The notes: generated by a model not told the origin, from the letters alone. A stretch of 36,167 bases of DNA from Candidatus Nanopelagicales bacterium (GCA_025456065.1 JALOLH010000050.1:1-36167), one strand, 5' to 3'; shown: positions 7,276 to 15,782, counted from the stretch's first letter. Translations and numbers: made by a program.

Positions 7276-7344
7276 GGTCACAGCCGGCCGAGCAGCTGGG
7301 CCCAGGCGGGTCGAGCCGACCCGGTCACAGCCGGCCGAGCAGCT
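7276..7344. repeat. 22-bp direct repeat at the 3' end of the SHOCT gene
   Basis: Positions 7276-7297 and 7323-7344 are identical over 22 bp (GGTCACAGCCGGCCGAGCAG followed by CT). The second copy contains the stop codon and last six codons of the minus-strand SHOCT protein gene. The first is a downstream duplicate 47 bp away. Confidence 0.85.
7307..7323. terminator. Hairpin between two convergent genes
   Basis: CGGGTCG, AGC loop, CGACCCG: a perfect 7-bp stem in the 67-bp gap between the convergent genes ending at 7257 and 7325. It could terminate transcription from both sides. A second, outer inverted pair (ACCGGGTC at 7272-7279 and GACCCGGT at 7318-7325) overlaps it. Confidence 0.6.
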
Positions 7345-8167
7345 CGGCCTTCTTGGCCTCGAACTCCTCCGGCGTGAGCAGGCCGGCGTCGCGCAGCTCG
7401 CCGAGCTTGCGGATCTGCTCGATGACGGCGTCACCGGACGCGGCCGCAGGCTGCGACGGCGCAGCGCTCGCAGGGGCGGCCGCGGGGGCCGAGCCGTGCA
7501 GCACCTGCTCCATCACGATGCCGCGCACCTGCTCGGCGTCGGCGGCGTCCATGGCGAAGACGATGGTGTTGCCCGAGGCGTAGACCGTGACGTCGTGGTA
7601 CCACGCGCCGCGGCGCACCTGCACCGAGGAGACCGACTTCATCGGGATCACCTCGAGGTCCTCCTGCCCACCGGCCAGCATGCCGGTGAGGGAGAGCTTG
7701 CTGGTCGGCTTGGTCCGCTCGATCCGGTCGGGCCAGACCGTCACGACCGCGTTGCGACCGGCCTCGTGGCTGATCCCGCGCCACAGGGCACCCTCCGGCG
7801 GCGGGCCGAGCTTGTCCAGCGTGGCCTGGTCGCGCTGCTTGGCCGCGGCAGTGGCCTGCCCCGCAGCCTGCTGCGCGGTCGCGGCGGCCTGCGAGGCTGC
7901 GGATTTCGCCTTGCCCATCCAGTCCTCGTCCTGGGCCTTGACCTTGAGGGACTTGAACATGCCGCTCACGCGCTGGGAGGCCGTCTCGGCCCCGGCAGCC
8001 CCGCCGGCAGCGGAGGCGGGGGGTGGCGGCGGCGGGACCGGCTCCGGCAGCCAGAAGTCCCAGCCCTCGGGGGCCGCGGGCCAGCCGGGGTCGGGGGTCC
8101 ACCCCTCGCCGGGCGTGAAGCCGGTGGGGACCTGCCAGCCGGGCGGCGGGTTGAACCGGTAGGCCAT
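7325..8167 (-). CDS. PH-like domain protein with C-terminal SHOCT domain
   Basis: A 280-residue protein of unknown function in three parts. Residues 1-50 carry the aromatic/proline motif seen at the N-terminus of many actinobacterial proteins (PPPGWQVPTGFTPGEGW, then PDPGWPAAPEGWDFW). A Gln/Ala-rich helix (about 80-115) and a PH-like beta domain (about 120-220, with ALWRGISHEAGRNAVVTVWP) follow. The last 35 residues are a SHOCT domain (IEQIRKLGELRDAGLLTPEE), usually an oligomerisation module. No signal peptide or membrane segment is seen. The start at 8167 is fixed by GGAGGTGA 5 bp upstream. It is convergent with the pimA operon and its 3' end has been duplicated just downstream. Confidence 0.85.
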   Translation of the reverse strand: MAYRFNPPPGWQVPTGFTPGEGWTPDPGWPAAPEGWDFWLPEPVPPPPPPASAAGGAAGAETASQRVSGMFKSLKVKAQDEDWMGKAKSAASQAAATAQQAAGQATAAAKQRDQATLDKLGPPPEGALWRGISHEAGRNAVVTVWPDRIERTKPTSKLSLTGMLAGGQEDLEVIPMKSVSSVQVRRGAWYHDVTVYASGNTIVFAMDAADAEQVRGIVMEQVLHGSAPAAAPASAAPSQPAAASGDAVIEQIRKLGELRDAGLLTPEEFEAKKAELLGRL

Positions 8168-8547
8168 GGCGTCACCTCCACGGGTTCCGGTGCAGCGCCG
8201 GGCGGCGCATCGGCACCACGTCGAGCCTATGCCGGCCGTGACGCCTGCCGCAGCGGAGGTCGGGCCCTCCGGGGGGTCCCTGGGCCCCTGCACCCGGGGC
8301 CTGCCGCCGTGACCCGTGGGGGCCCTGCACCCCGCCGCCGGGGCACGCCGCCGCTGGCACCTCGGCGAGGACTCCTCCTGCGGAATCCGTCGCGCGGCGA
8401 CGTCCCATCGACGGTTCATCGGCAACACCGCCGGAGGTGGCAACCGGATCCGTCGCGTGACCTCGCCGGGACAGGCGACATCGGCGGCGATGCCCGCTAC
8501 CCTGAGCCCCGTCGGCCCATCCGCAGCGACCCCAGGAGTGCCTGCCC
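8168..8547. other. Divergent 380-bp intergenic region
   Basis: No gene is supportable here. On the minus side TAGGCT (8224-8229) is a possible -10 for the SHOCT gene. On the plus side a promoter for the aminotransferase is visible at 8475-8503. A 10-bp direct repeat ATCCGTCGCG occurs at 8385-8394 and 8448-8457. The remainder is GC-rich with short hairpins and no recognised RNA element. Confidence 0.6.
8475..8503 (+). promoter_or_regulatory. Promoter of the class III aminotransferase gene
   Basis: A -35-like GCGACA (8475-8480), a 17-bp spacer and -10 TACCCT (8498-8503) lie 44 bp upstream of the ATG at 8548. An AGGAG ribosome-binding site follows at about 8533-8537. Confidence 0.5.
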
Positions 8548-9972
8548 ATGACCCTCGACGCCCCGATCGCTCCCGCCGCTGGCTGGCCCGCCCACGACCC
8601 CGCGACGCGCCGCACGATCCCGGCCTCCTCCAGGCCCCTTGACCCCGGCCGGGTCGAGGCCCTCACCGAGCAGGAGTGGGCACGCTTCTCGGCACAGCAC
8701 CCGGGATCGGCGGCGCATCACGAGCGGGCGCTCGGCTCCCTGCCCCTGGGCGTCACGTCCTCGTTCCAGCACTGGGAGCCGCACCCCATCGCGATCCAGG
8801 CCGCTCGCGGGGCATGGCTGACCGACGTGGACGGCCGGCAGCTGCTCGACCTGTCGATGGGCTTCGGGGCGATGCTGGTCGGGCACCTGAACCCCGCCGT
8901 GGTCGCCGCGGTGCAGGAGGCGATGGACGTCGGCACGCTGTTCGTCACCCCCTCCCCGCAGGCCACCGACGTGGCCGAGCGGTTCAAGCGCCGATTCGGG
9001 CTGGACCAGCTGCGCTTCACCAACTCGGGCACCGAGGCGACCATGTACGCCGTCCGCACGGCGCGCGCCTACACCCAGCGCCACGCCATCATCAAGATCG
9101 AGGGCGGGTACCACGGCGGGTACGACGCGCTGTCGGTGTCGGTGAAGCCCGACCCTGCCGAGGCCGGACCGGAGGACGCGCCGACCCCGGTGGTCCCGTT
9201 CGACGTCGAGGCCGGGACCGTGCACGTGGTGCCCTACAACGACCTCGACCGGCTGGAGGCGATCCTCGCCGAGCACGCCGCCGAGATCGCAGCGGTCGTC
9301 ATGGAGCCGGTGCTCGAGAACATCTCGATCGTGCTGCCCGACGAGGGGTACCTGGCGGGGGTGCGCGCCGCCTGCGACCGGCACGGCGTGCTGCTGGTGT
9401 TCGACGAGGTCAAGACCGGTCTGACCGCTGGGCACGCGGGCGCCTCGCAGCGCCTCGGTGTCCGGCCCGACCTCATCGCCCTGGCCAAGAGCGTCGGCGG
9501 GGGCCTACCGCTGGCCGCGTTCGGCGGCAGCGCCGAGGTCATGGCCGTGGTGGGGGACAACCGGATGTGGCACTTCGGTACCTACAACGGCAACCCGCTG
9601 GTGATGGCCGCTGCCGCGGCGGTCGACGAGATCTGCACCGAGGAGGCGCTGGCGGCCGCCGAGCACCTCAACAACGAGGCGCTGGCCGCGATCGACGAGG
9701 TCATCGCCGCGCACGAGCTGCCGGCCCACACCGTCGGGTTCGGGGTGAAGGGCGCGGTCACCTGGTCGCCGACGCCGGTGCGCAACTACCGGGACTACAA
9801 GCGCACCGACTTCGTGGCCGCCGAGCTCTCGTGGCTGTGGGGCGTGAACCGCGGGATCCTGACCCCGCCCGGGCTGGACGAGCAGTGGCTGGTCTCGCTG
9901 GCGCACACCCAGGCCGACATGCAGCTGCTGGTCGACGCCTTCGCCGAGCTGGCCGCCGCCCTGCGCGCCTGA
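8548..9972 (+). CDS. Class III aminotransferase (aspartate aminotransferase family)
   Basis: A 474-residue fold-type I PLP enzyme of class III, closest in style to glutamate-1-semialdehyde 2,1-aminomutase-like and omega-aminotransferases. Features include RFTNSGTEATMYAVRTARAY (cofactor-phosphate contact region), EGGYHGGYDALS, VFDEVKTGL with the PLP-nitrogen aspartate, and ALAKSVGGGLPLAAFGG, where K314 should form the Schiff base. The N-terminal ~50 residues are an extension before the fold. No haem-synthesis genes are nearby, so a role as hemL is unsupported and the substrate cannot be named. PLP synthase (pdxS/pdxT) lies 1.5 kb downstream, which may be coincidental. AGGAG precedes the ATG at good spacing. 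Confidence 0.88.
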   Translation: MTLDAPIAPAAGWPAHDPATRRTIPASSRPLDPGRVEALTEQEWARFSAQHPGSAAHHERALGSLPLGVTSSFQHWEPHPIAIQAARGAWLTDVDGRQLLDLSMGFGAMLVGHLNPAVVAAVQEAMDVGTLFVTPSPQATDVAERFKRRFGLDQLRFTNSGTEATMYAVRTARAYTQRHAIIKIEGGYHGGYDALSVSVKPDPAEAGPEDAPTPVVPFDVEAGTVHVVPYNDLDRLEAILAEHAAEIAAVVMEPVLENISIVLPDEGYLAGVRAACDRHGVLLVFDEVKTGLTAGHAGASQRLGVRPDLIALAKSVGGGLPLAAFGGSAEVMAVVGDNRMWHFGTYNGNPLVMAAAAAVDEICTEEALAAAEHLNNEALAAIDEVIAAHELPAHTVGFGVKGAVTWSPTPVRNYRDYKRTDFVAAELSWLWGVNRGILTPPGLDEQWLVSLAHTQADMQLLVDAFAELAAALRA

Positions 9973-10008
9973 CGGCGAGCCGGGATCGCGGGGACCGTCC
10001 GGCGGCGG

Positions 10009-10220
10009 GCGCACGAGTCCGGCGCCCCACCGAGCCGGGTGGCGAGCGGCCCGGCCCGCGCACGAGTCCGTCGTTCCGGCGCGCCGCGAGCAGGGTGGAC
10101 GACGCCCACGCACATCAGCCCGTCGTTCTCGGGGGGCAGCGGTGGTCCGCAGCGACGGATTGGTGCGCGCGTGCGATCCCGACCCGCCGGCGACCGCGCC
10201 GGAACGACGGGTTGGTGCGC
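10009..10220. repeat. Nested inverted-repeat cluster (GCGCACGAGTCCGTCGTT family)
   Basis: The 25-bp arm at 10058-10082 matches the reverse complement of 10196-10220 at 21 of 25 bases. Inside it, looser copies at about 10107-10130 (plus sense) and 10148-10170 (minus sense) form a second inverted pair. A fifth, partial copy at 10009-10021 repeats the first 13 bases of the left arm exactly. No transposase or terminal target duplication is visible. This family differs from that at 103-1364. Confidence 0.75.
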
Positions 10221-10292
10221 GAGCCCGACGCCCGGTGCACGGTCCCACCACGGTTGCGGTGAGCCGTGCCACCCCGGGCGGATCCGGCGTTC

Positions 10293-10298
10293 TACGGT
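10293..10298 (+). promoter_or_regulatory. -10 box of DUF3048 lipoprotein gene; probable leaderless start
   Basis: TACGGT lies 6 bp before the ATG at 10305, and no Shine-Dalgarno sequence is present. Transcription would therefore start at about the first base of the start codon. Confidence 0.5.
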
Positions 10299-10304
10299 GT
10301 GGCC

Positions 10305-11363
10305 ATGCGTGGCAACGGTCGTGTCCGCCGCCGGGCCGGATCGGCCGCAGCGGTCGGGCTGGTGGGGTCCCTGGTCCTGGCCGGGTGCACGGGCGGGCCG
10401 GCAGAGGCCCCGGCCGCGGCGCCGGCGCCCGCGTCCCCGCCGCCCACTGCCACGGTCGCGCCGGCGCCACCCGCGCCGCTGCCCACCACCTCCCCGTTCA
10501 GCGGCCGCAAGGGCGGGGTGGGGACCCCGGTCGTCGTCGTGAAGCTGGACAACACCCCCGCCGCCCAGCCGCACCGCGGCCTCACGGCCGCTGACATCGT
10601 CTACGTCGAGCCGGTCGAGTGGGGCGTGAACCGCCTGGCCGCCGTCTTCTCCACCAAGCTGCCCAGGGCGGTGGGGCCGGTGCGCAGCGCACGGGTCAGC
10701 GACATCGACATCTTCGCCCCGTACGGCGACGTCGCGTTCGTCATCTCCGGGGCCCAGCAGCGACTGCTGCCGAAGCTGGACCGGGCGGCCTTCACCGTCG
10801 TCAACGAGGACGAGGACGACCCGGGCTTCTTCCGCGACCCGGACCGGCGGATCCCGTACAACCTCATGGCCGAGCCGCAGCGGATCGTGGCCACCTCGGG
10901 GGCGACGGCGGTGGCCCAGGACATGGGGCTCGTGTTCGACCGCCGACGCCCCGAGGGGGGCAGGCGCGCACGCGAGGTGACGGTGCGGTGGCCGCAGACC
11001 TCGATGCAGTTCCGCTGGAACGCCGACGCGGGTCGCTACGACGTCTGGTCCGCGGGTCGGCCGGCGCGGTCGCTCGAGGAGCCCGGCGTCCAGCGGGCCT
11101 CGACGGTGGTGGTCCAGTACGTCGAGGAGGTCGACTCCGGCTACGGCGACCGCTTCGGCGGGGTGACACCGGAATCGGTCACCATCGGCTCGGGCAAGGG
11201 GCTCGTCCTGCGGGACGGCCGGGCCTGGCCGATCACCTGGGAACGGGTGAGCCGTGAGCAGCCGACCGCCTACCTCGACGCCGAGGGCCAGCCGATGCCC
11301 TTCGATCCCGGGCAGGTCTGGATCGTGCTGCAGGACCGCGAGCGCCGGGCCGTGATCGGGTAG
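10305..11363 (+). CDS. DUF3048 domain lipoprotein
   Basis: A 352-residue exported lipoprotein. The N-terminus has the RRR basic region, a hydrophobic stretch and the lipobox LAGC with the lipidated cysteine at residue 28. A Pro/Ala-rich linker (about 30-65) leads to the DUF3048 (YerB-like) domain. Recognisable segments are [60 protein letters not shown] and, near the end, [15 protein letters not shown]. The family's molecular function is unknown; it acts outside the membrane. The ATG at 10305 is chosen because it yields a proper signal peptide and sits right after a -10 box. It is followed at 93 bp by pdxS with its own -10 box, so it is probably a separate transcript. Confidence 0.9.
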   Translation: MRGNGRVRRRAGSAAAVGLVGSLVLAGCTGGPAEAPAAAPAPASPPPTATVAPAPPAPLPTTSPFSGRKGGVGTPVVVVKLDNTPAAQPHRGLTAADIVYVEPVEWGVNRLAAVFSTKLPRAVGPVRSARVSDIDIFAPYGDVAFVISGAQQRLLPKLDRAAFTVVNEDEDDPGFFRDPDRRIPYNLMAEPQRIVATSGATAVAQDMGLVFDRRRPEGGRRAREVTVRWPQTSMQFRWNADAGRYDVWSAGRPARSLEEPGVQRASTVVVQYVEEVDSGYGDRFGGVTPESVTIGSGKGLVLRDGRAWPITWERVSREQPTAYLDAEGQPMPFDPGQVWIVLQDRERRAVIG

Positions 11364-11415
11364 CTGGAGCGGGTGCGGCCACATTGGGGCGTTCTCGCGC
11401 GGGCTGCGGAGGACG

Positions 11416-11421
11416 TACCCT
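11416..11421 (+). promoter_or_regulatory. -10 box upstream of pdxS
   Basis: TACCCT lies 34 bp before the GTG start of pdxS, with GCAGGAG as the ribosome-binding site between them. No convincing -35 box is seen at 17-18 bp. Confidence 0.45.
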
Positions 11422-11455
11422 TGACAGCGATCGTCACCAAGCGCAGGAGTCGGCC

Positions 11456-12361
11456 GTGAGCAGCACCCCCGAGACCCCCACCAGCATCGGCACCGCCCGT
11501 GTGAAGCGCGGCATGGCCGAGATGCTCAAGGGCGGCGTGATCATGGACGTGGTCACCGCCGAGCAGGCCCGCATCGCCGAGGACGCCGGCGCGGTGGCCG
11601 TCATGGCCCTCGAGCGGGTGCCCGCCGACATCCGTGCCCAGGGTGGCGTGTCCCGGATGAGCGATCCCGACATGATCGACTCGATCATCGAGGCCGTCTC
11701 GATCCCGGTCATGGCCAAGGCGCGCATCGGCCACTTCGTCGAGGCGCAGGTGCTCGAGGCCATCGGCGTGGACTACATCGACGAGTCCGAGGTCCTCACC
11801 CCGGCGGACTACGCCCACCACATCGACAAGTGGCGCTTCACGGTGCCCTTCGTCTGCGGCGCGACGAACCTCGGCGAGGCCCTGCGCCGGATCGCCGAGG
11901 GAGCGGCGATGATCCGCTCCAAGGGCGAGGCCGGTACCGGTGACGTCTCGAACGCCACCACCCACATGCGCGCGATCCGGGGCGAGATCAATCGCCTGCG
12001 CTCGATGAGCACCGACGAGCTGTACGTCGCGGCCAAGGAGCTGCAGGCGCCCTACGAGCTGGTCGCCGAGGTCGCCGAGCGCGGGGCCCTGCCCGTGGTG
12101 ATGTTCACCGCCGGGGGCATCGCCACCCCCGCCGACGCCGCGATGATGATGCAGCTCGGGGCCGACGGCGTGTTCGTCGGCTCGGGCATCTTCAAGTCCG
12201 GCGACCCGGTCGCCCGGGCGAACGCGATCGTGCAGGCGACGCTGCACTTCGACGACCCGGGCATCGTCGCGAAGGTCTCGCGCGGCCTGGGTGAGGCGAT
12301 GGTCGGGATCAACGTCGAGGAGATCCCGGAGCCGCACCGCCTCGCCGAGCGCGGGTGGTGA
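11456..12361 (+). CDS. pdxS: Pyridoxal 5'-phosphate synthase subunit PdxS
   Basis: A 301-residue (beta/alpha)8 synthase subunit that makes PLP from ribose 5-phosphate, glyceraldehyde 3-phosphate and ammonia supplied by PdxT. Family landmarks are [39 protein letters not shown]88 in [14 protein letters not shown] (the substrate-binding lysine) and [14 protein letters not shown] with the second lysine. GTG at 11456 is selected because AGGAG lies 7 bp upstream and it gives the family's usual N-terminus. The pdxT start overlaps its 3' end, indicating a coupled complex of the two subunits. Confidence 0.97.
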   Translation: MSSTPETPTSIGTARVKRGMAEMLKGGVIMDVVTAEQARIAEDAGAVAVMALERVPADIRAQGGVSRMSDPDMIDSIIEAVSIPVMAKARIGHFVEAQVLEAIGVDYIDESEVLTPADYAHHIDKWRFTVPFVCGATNLGEALRRIAEGAAMIRSKGEAGTGDVSNATTHMRAIRGEINRLRSMSTDELYVAAKELQAPYELVAEVAERGALPVVMFTAGGIATPADAAMMMQLGADGVFVGSGIFKSGDPVARANAIVQATLHFDDPGIVAKVSRGLGEAMVGINVEEIPEPHRLAERGW

Positions 12362-12972
12362 CCGACCCGACGATCGGGGTCCTCGCCCTGCAGGGCGACG
12401 TGCGCGAGCACCTCGCCGCGCTGGCTGCGGTGGGGATGCGTGCGGTGCCGGTCAAGGACGCCGCCGCGCTGGCGGGCGTGGACGGCCTGGTGCTGCCGGG
12501 CGGGGAGTCGACCACGATCTCCATGCTGGCCGTCCGCTGGGGCCTGATGGAGCCGCTGCGTGCCGCCGTGCGTGCGGGCCTGCCGGTCTACGGCTCCTGC
12601 GCCGGGATGATCCTGCTCGCCGACACGATCCTGGACGGCCGTCCGGATCAGCAGGGCATCGGCGGGATCGACATGGTCGTCCGACGCAACGCCTTCGGCC
12701 GGCAGGTCGACTCGTTCGAGGCCGACGTCGCCTTCCCCTCGCTCGGCGACGACCCCGTCCGAGCGGTGTTCATCCGGGCGCCGTGGGTGGAGTCGGTGGG
12801 CCCCGGGGTCGAGGTGCTCGCGACCGTCCCGGGTGCCCACGGCGATAGGATCGTGGCCGTCCGCAGCGGGCCGCTGCTGGCCACCTCGTTCCATCCCGAG
12901 CTGACCGGGGACCATCGGGTGCACGCGCTCTTCGCCGGCATCGTTCGCGCCGGTCGTCGCACCCCCGCGTAA
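12355..12972 (+). CDS. pdxT: Pyridoxal 5'-phosphate synthase glutaminase subunit PdxT
   Basis: A 205-residue class I glutamine amidotransferase that hydrolyses glutamine and channels ammonia to PdxS. It has the [12 protein letters not shown]-terminus, the oxyanion-loop GGESTT (50-54), the nucleophile C82 in [11 protein letters not shown] and the HPE dyad in [12 protein letters not shown]. Two GTG codons, at 12355 and 12358, are possible starts. The second overlaps the pdxS stop by exactly 4 nt (GTGA), a common coupling arrangement, so the true start may be 3 nt later. Confidence 0.96.
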   Translation: MVTDPTIGVLALQGDVREHLAALAAVGMRAVPVKDAAALAGVDGLVLPGGESTTISMLAVRWGLMEPLRAAVRAGLPVYGSCAGMILLADTILDGRPDQQGIGGIDMVVRRNAFGRQVDSFEADVAFPSLGDDPVRAVFIRAPWVESVGPGVEVLATVPGAHGDRIVAVRSGPLLATSFHPELTGDHRVHALFAGIVRAGRRTPA

Positions 12973-12980
12973 GGAGCAGC

Positions 12981-13733
12981 ATGTCCGGCCATTCCAAGTG
13001 GGCCACCACGAAGCACAAGAAGGCGGCGATCGACGCCAAGCGCGGCAAGCTGTTCGCCAAGCTCATCAAGAACATCGAGGTGGCCGCCCGGACCGGCGGC
13101 GGCGACCCGGACGGCAATCCGACCCTCTACGACGCGATCCAGAAGGCCCGCAAGAACTCGGTGCCGCTGGACAACATCGAGCGGGCGGTCAAGCGCGGCT
13201 CGGGCGCGGACGCCGGCGGGGCCGACTGGCAGACCATCACCTACGAGGGCTACGGCCCGAACGGGGTCGCGATCCTGATCGAGTGCCTCACCGACAACCG
13301 CAACCGGGCGGCCAGCGAGGTGCGCGTGGCGGTCACCCGCAACGGCGGGACCATGGCCGATCCCGGCAGCGTGTCCTACCTGTTCAGCCGCAAGGGGATC
13401 ATCATCGTGCCGAAGTCCGAGGGCGTGACCGAGGACGACGTGCTGCTCGCCGTGCTCGATGCGGGCGCCGAGGAGGTCAACGACCTGGGCGAGGCCTTCG
13501 AGGTGATGACCGAGGCCGGTGACCTGGTCGAGGTGCGCAAGGCGCTGCAGGCATCAGGGCTGGACTACGAGTCGGCGGAGGCTGAGTTCGTCGCCAGCGT
13601 CCACGTGCCCCTCGATGCGGAGGGTGCCGCGAAGATCATGCGCCTCGTGGACGCGCTCGAGGACAGCGACGACGTGCAGAACGTGTTCACCAACGCCGAC
13701 ATCCCCGCGGACGTGCTCGCCGCGATGGACTGA
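12981..13733 (+). CDS. yebC: YebC/PmpR family protein
   Basis: A 250-residue YebC/PmpR (TACO1-like) protein. Family members were described as transcriptional regulators, and more recent work links them to relief of ribosome stalling at proline stretches. The hallmark N-terminus [20 protein letters not shown] and the [20 protein letters not shown] segment are intact, followed by the two C-terminal domains ([38 protein letters not shown]). The GGAG ribosome-binding site overlaps the pdxT stop (TAAGGAG), 8 bp before the ATG. In Streptomyces ruvC follows directly; here about 8.9 kb of other genes intervene. Confidence 0.97.
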   Translation: MSGHSKWATTKHKKAAIDAKRGKLFAKLIKNIEVAARTGGGDPDGNPTLYDAIQKARKNSVPLDNIERAVKRGSGADAGGADWQTITYEGYGPNGVAILIECLTDNRNRAASEVRVAVTRNGGTMADPGSVSYLFSRKGIIIVPKSEGVTEDDVLLAVLDAGAEEVNDLGEAFEVMTEAGDLVEVRKALQASGLDYESAEAEFVASVHVPLDAEGAAKIMRLVDALEDSDDVQNVFTNADIPADVLAAMD

Positions 13734-13745
13734 TGTCTGCGGACC

Positions 13746-13751
13746 TACGAT
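13746..13751 (+). promoter_or_regulatory. -10 box upstream of the acyltransferase fusion gene
   Basis: TACGAT lies 54 bp before the GTG at 13806, just after the yebC stop. GAGGGAGG supplies the ribosome-binding site. No clear -35 box. Confidence 0.35.
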
Positions 13752-13805
13752 CGGGGATCATCGCGCGCACGGTCGTGCCGGCGCGGTCGCGAGGGAGGCA
13801 ACGAC

Positions 13806-15782
13806 GTGGCTGACCAGGACCTGACCAGCATCGGCGGCGGGGATGCGCCGCAGCCGGACGCGCTGGTGACCGGGACGGCCGTGCCCGGCCAGGCGGCCGA
13901 GGCGCTCGACCCCAGCGAGGGGGTCCCTGGGGCAGCCGCCCCGAAGGCCCCGGCCAAGCAGGCCCCGGCGACGAGGGCCCCCGCCGCGCAGGCCCCGGCG
14001 AAGAAGGCCCCGGCCAAGCAGGCCCCGGCCAAGCGGGCGACCGCCGCGAAGGACCCCGCCGCCAAGGCCCCGGCGAAGAAGGCCGCGGCCAAGCGGGCGA
14101 CCGCCGCCAAGGCACCGGCGACGAAGGCCCCCGCCGCCAAGGCCCCCGCCGCGAAGGCCCCCGCCGCCAAGGCCCCGGCCAAGAAGGCCCCCGCCGCCAA
14201 GGCCCCCGCCGCCGGGGCGACCACGAGCCCGACCGACCGCACGAGGACCTCGGGTCGCAAGCGTGCGGCAGCCAAGCGGACCGCCCGGACGGTCGCCGGG
14301 GCGGCCGGCGCCGTCGTCGATCGGGCCGGCGGGGCGATCGACTCGGCGACCGCCGCCGCGCGCGGCTACGGCAGCGAGGGGCCGGTCGTGCCGCCCAAGC
14401 GGCTGTCCGGCTTCGACTTCGCCACGTGGCGGACCGCGTCGGCCGATCCGGCCATGCGCTCGCCGATCATCGGCCTGGTGGCCCTCGACTCCAGCCCCGA
14501 CTGGGATCGCCTCGTCGCCCGGTTCGACCGGGCCAGCCGGGTCGCCCCCGTGCTGCGCCAGAAGGTGCTCGAGGGACCAGCGGACATCCTCAGCCCGCGC
14601 CTGGTGATCGACCCCGACTTCGACCTCAGCTTCCACATGCGTCGGTTCCGGGTCGCGGAGCCTGGCAGCTGGGACCAGGTGCTCGACGAGACCCGACGGC
14701 AGTCGATGACCGACTTCGACCTCGCCCGTCCGCTCTGGCGGGTGACCCTGCTCGAGGGGCTGCAGGGGGGCCGCGCCGCCCTCATCGTCAAGCTGCACCA
14801 CGCGATCGCCGACGGCCAGGGCGCCATGATGCTGGGGGCGACCGTCATCGACCTCACCCCCGCCGACCAGGACCTCGGCCCGCTGCCGCCGGCCCCCGTG
14901 CCCGCGCCCATGGACACCGCCGCCTTCCTCGGCACCGCGATGGCCGACGCGTCGTCGTTCCTGGTCAAGGCGGCCAAGGAGGCCGCCGACACCGCGGTGC
15001 CCATCGCCACCCGCGCGCTGACCGACCCGATGGGCGCCGCCGAGGACGTCGCCCACGTGCTCAAGTCGGTGGCGCGGTTCCTGGCGGTGCCGTCCCGGCC
15101 GATGTCGCCGCTCATGACCGGGCGCTCGATCAACTACCACTTCGTGACCTTCGAGCTGCCGCTGGCCGAGCTCAAGGCCGCGGCCAAGCCACACGGGCTG
15201 TCGCTCAACGACGCCTTCATCGCCGCTGTGATGGGCGGCCTGCGGATCTACCACGAGCGTCGCGACGAGCCGGTGGCCGAGCTGCGCTGCAACATGCCGA
15301 TCAGCCTGCGCAACCCGGAGCGGCCCGCCCAGAACGCGGTGACCATCGCCCGGTTCGAGGTCCCGGTGGGGATCGTCGACCCGGTCGAGCGGATGCACGC
15401 GGTGCGCCGCATCGTCGACGGTTGGAAGCGGGAGCCGGCACTGCACCTGGCCGACCCGCTCGCCGAGGTGGGCACCCGGATCATGCCCCTGGAGATCCTG
15501 ACCTCGGCGGCGCAGAAGAGCGACTTCACCGCCAGCAACGTGCCGGGCGTCCCGATGCCCGTCTGGATCGCCGGGGCGCAGGTCCTGGCCATGTACCCGA
15601 TGGTGGGCACCATCGGCGCGGCCACGAACATCACCCTGCTGTCCTACGCGGGCCGGGCGAGCCTGGGCATCTCGATGGACGACGCCGCGATCCCGGACCG
15701 CGAGCTGTTCGTGGAGTGCCTCGGCGCCGGGCTGGCCGAGGTGGTCGGACACCACGTGACGACGAGCGACCCGCTCGCCTGA
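13806..15782 (+). CDS. WS/DGAT-type acyltransferase with N-terminal histone-H1-like Lys/Ala/Pro repeat region
   Basis: A 658-residue protein. Residues 47-136 are 18 consecutive pentapeptides of the type (K/Q/R)APA(K/A/T), strongly basic and resembling histone-H1-like or HU C-terminal tails. A basic linker (about 145-165, GRKRAAAKRTART) and a short Ala-rich helix follow. From about residue 198 the protein is a wax ester synthase/diacylglycerol acyltransferase, with the catalytic HHxxxDG motif as HHAIADG (H331-G337), the NVPGVPMPVWIAGA segment and YAGRASLGISMDDA near the end. Such enzymes use acyl-CoA with diacylglycerol or fatty alcohol at membranes or lipid bodies; the exact substrate is not readable. 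The repeats could tether the enzyme to DNA, polyphosphate, acidic lipids or the lipid-droplet surface. GAGGGAGG lies 9 bp before the GTG. Confidence 0.9.
   Translation: MADQDLTSIGGGDAPQPDALVTGTAVPGQAAEALDPSEGVPGAAAPKAPAKQAPATRAPAAQAPAKKAPAKQAPAKRATAAKDPAAKAPAKKAAAKRATAAKAPATKAPAAKAPAAKAPAAKAPAKKAPAAKAPAAGATTSPTDRTRTSGRKRAAAKRTARTVAGAAGAVVDRAGGAIDSATAAARGYGSEGPVVPPKRLSGFDFATWRTASADPAMRSPIIGLVALDSSPDWDRLVARFDRASRVAPVLRQKVLEGPADILSPRLVIDPDFDLSFHMRRFRVAEPGSWDQVLDETRRQSMTDFDLARPLWRVTLLEGLQGGRAALIVKLHHAIADGQGAMMLGATVIDLTPADQDLGPLPPAPVPAPMDTAAFLGTAMADASSFLVKAAKEAADTAVPIATRALTDPMGAAEDVAHVLKSVARFLAVPSRPMSPLMTGRSINYHFVTFELPLAELKAAAKPHGLSLNDAFIAAVMGGLRIYHERRDEPVAELRCNMPISLRNPERPAQNAVTIARFEVPVGIVDPVERMHAVRRIVDGWKREPALHLADPLAEVGTRIMPLEILTSAAQKSDFTASNVPGVPMPVWIAGAQVLAMYPMVGTIGAATNITLLSYAGRASLGISMDDAAIPDRELFVECLGAGLAEVVGHHVTTSDPLA
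13944..14213 (+). repeat. Coding minisatellite: 18 units of 15 bp
   Basis: The DNA encoding residues 47-136 of the acyltransferase is an in-frame array of 15-bp units (typical unit AAGGCCCCCGCCGCC). The last third is almost homogeneous and the first two thirds are diverged. Copy number could vary without breaking the frame. Confidence 0.85.

Larger units (their letters stand above)
9973..10304. other. Gene-free stretch carrying a second repeat cluster
   Basis: 332 bp between the aminotransferase and the lipoprotein gene. It holds five degenerate copies of a GCGCACGAGTCCGTCGTT-like motif in both orientations (10009-10220) and the lipoprotein -10 box. Open frames across it are low-complexity and lack ribosome-binding sites. 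Confidence 0.75.

Noticed and set aside
8548-9972. hemL (glutamate-1-semialdehyde aminomutase)
   Set aside because: Class III features are shared with many aminotransferases, the protein has an N-terminal extension and no haem genes are adjacent.
9973-10304. Insertion sequence remnant
   Set aside because: The inverted repeats are nested and multiple, no transposase fragment lies between them, and no target duplication is visible.
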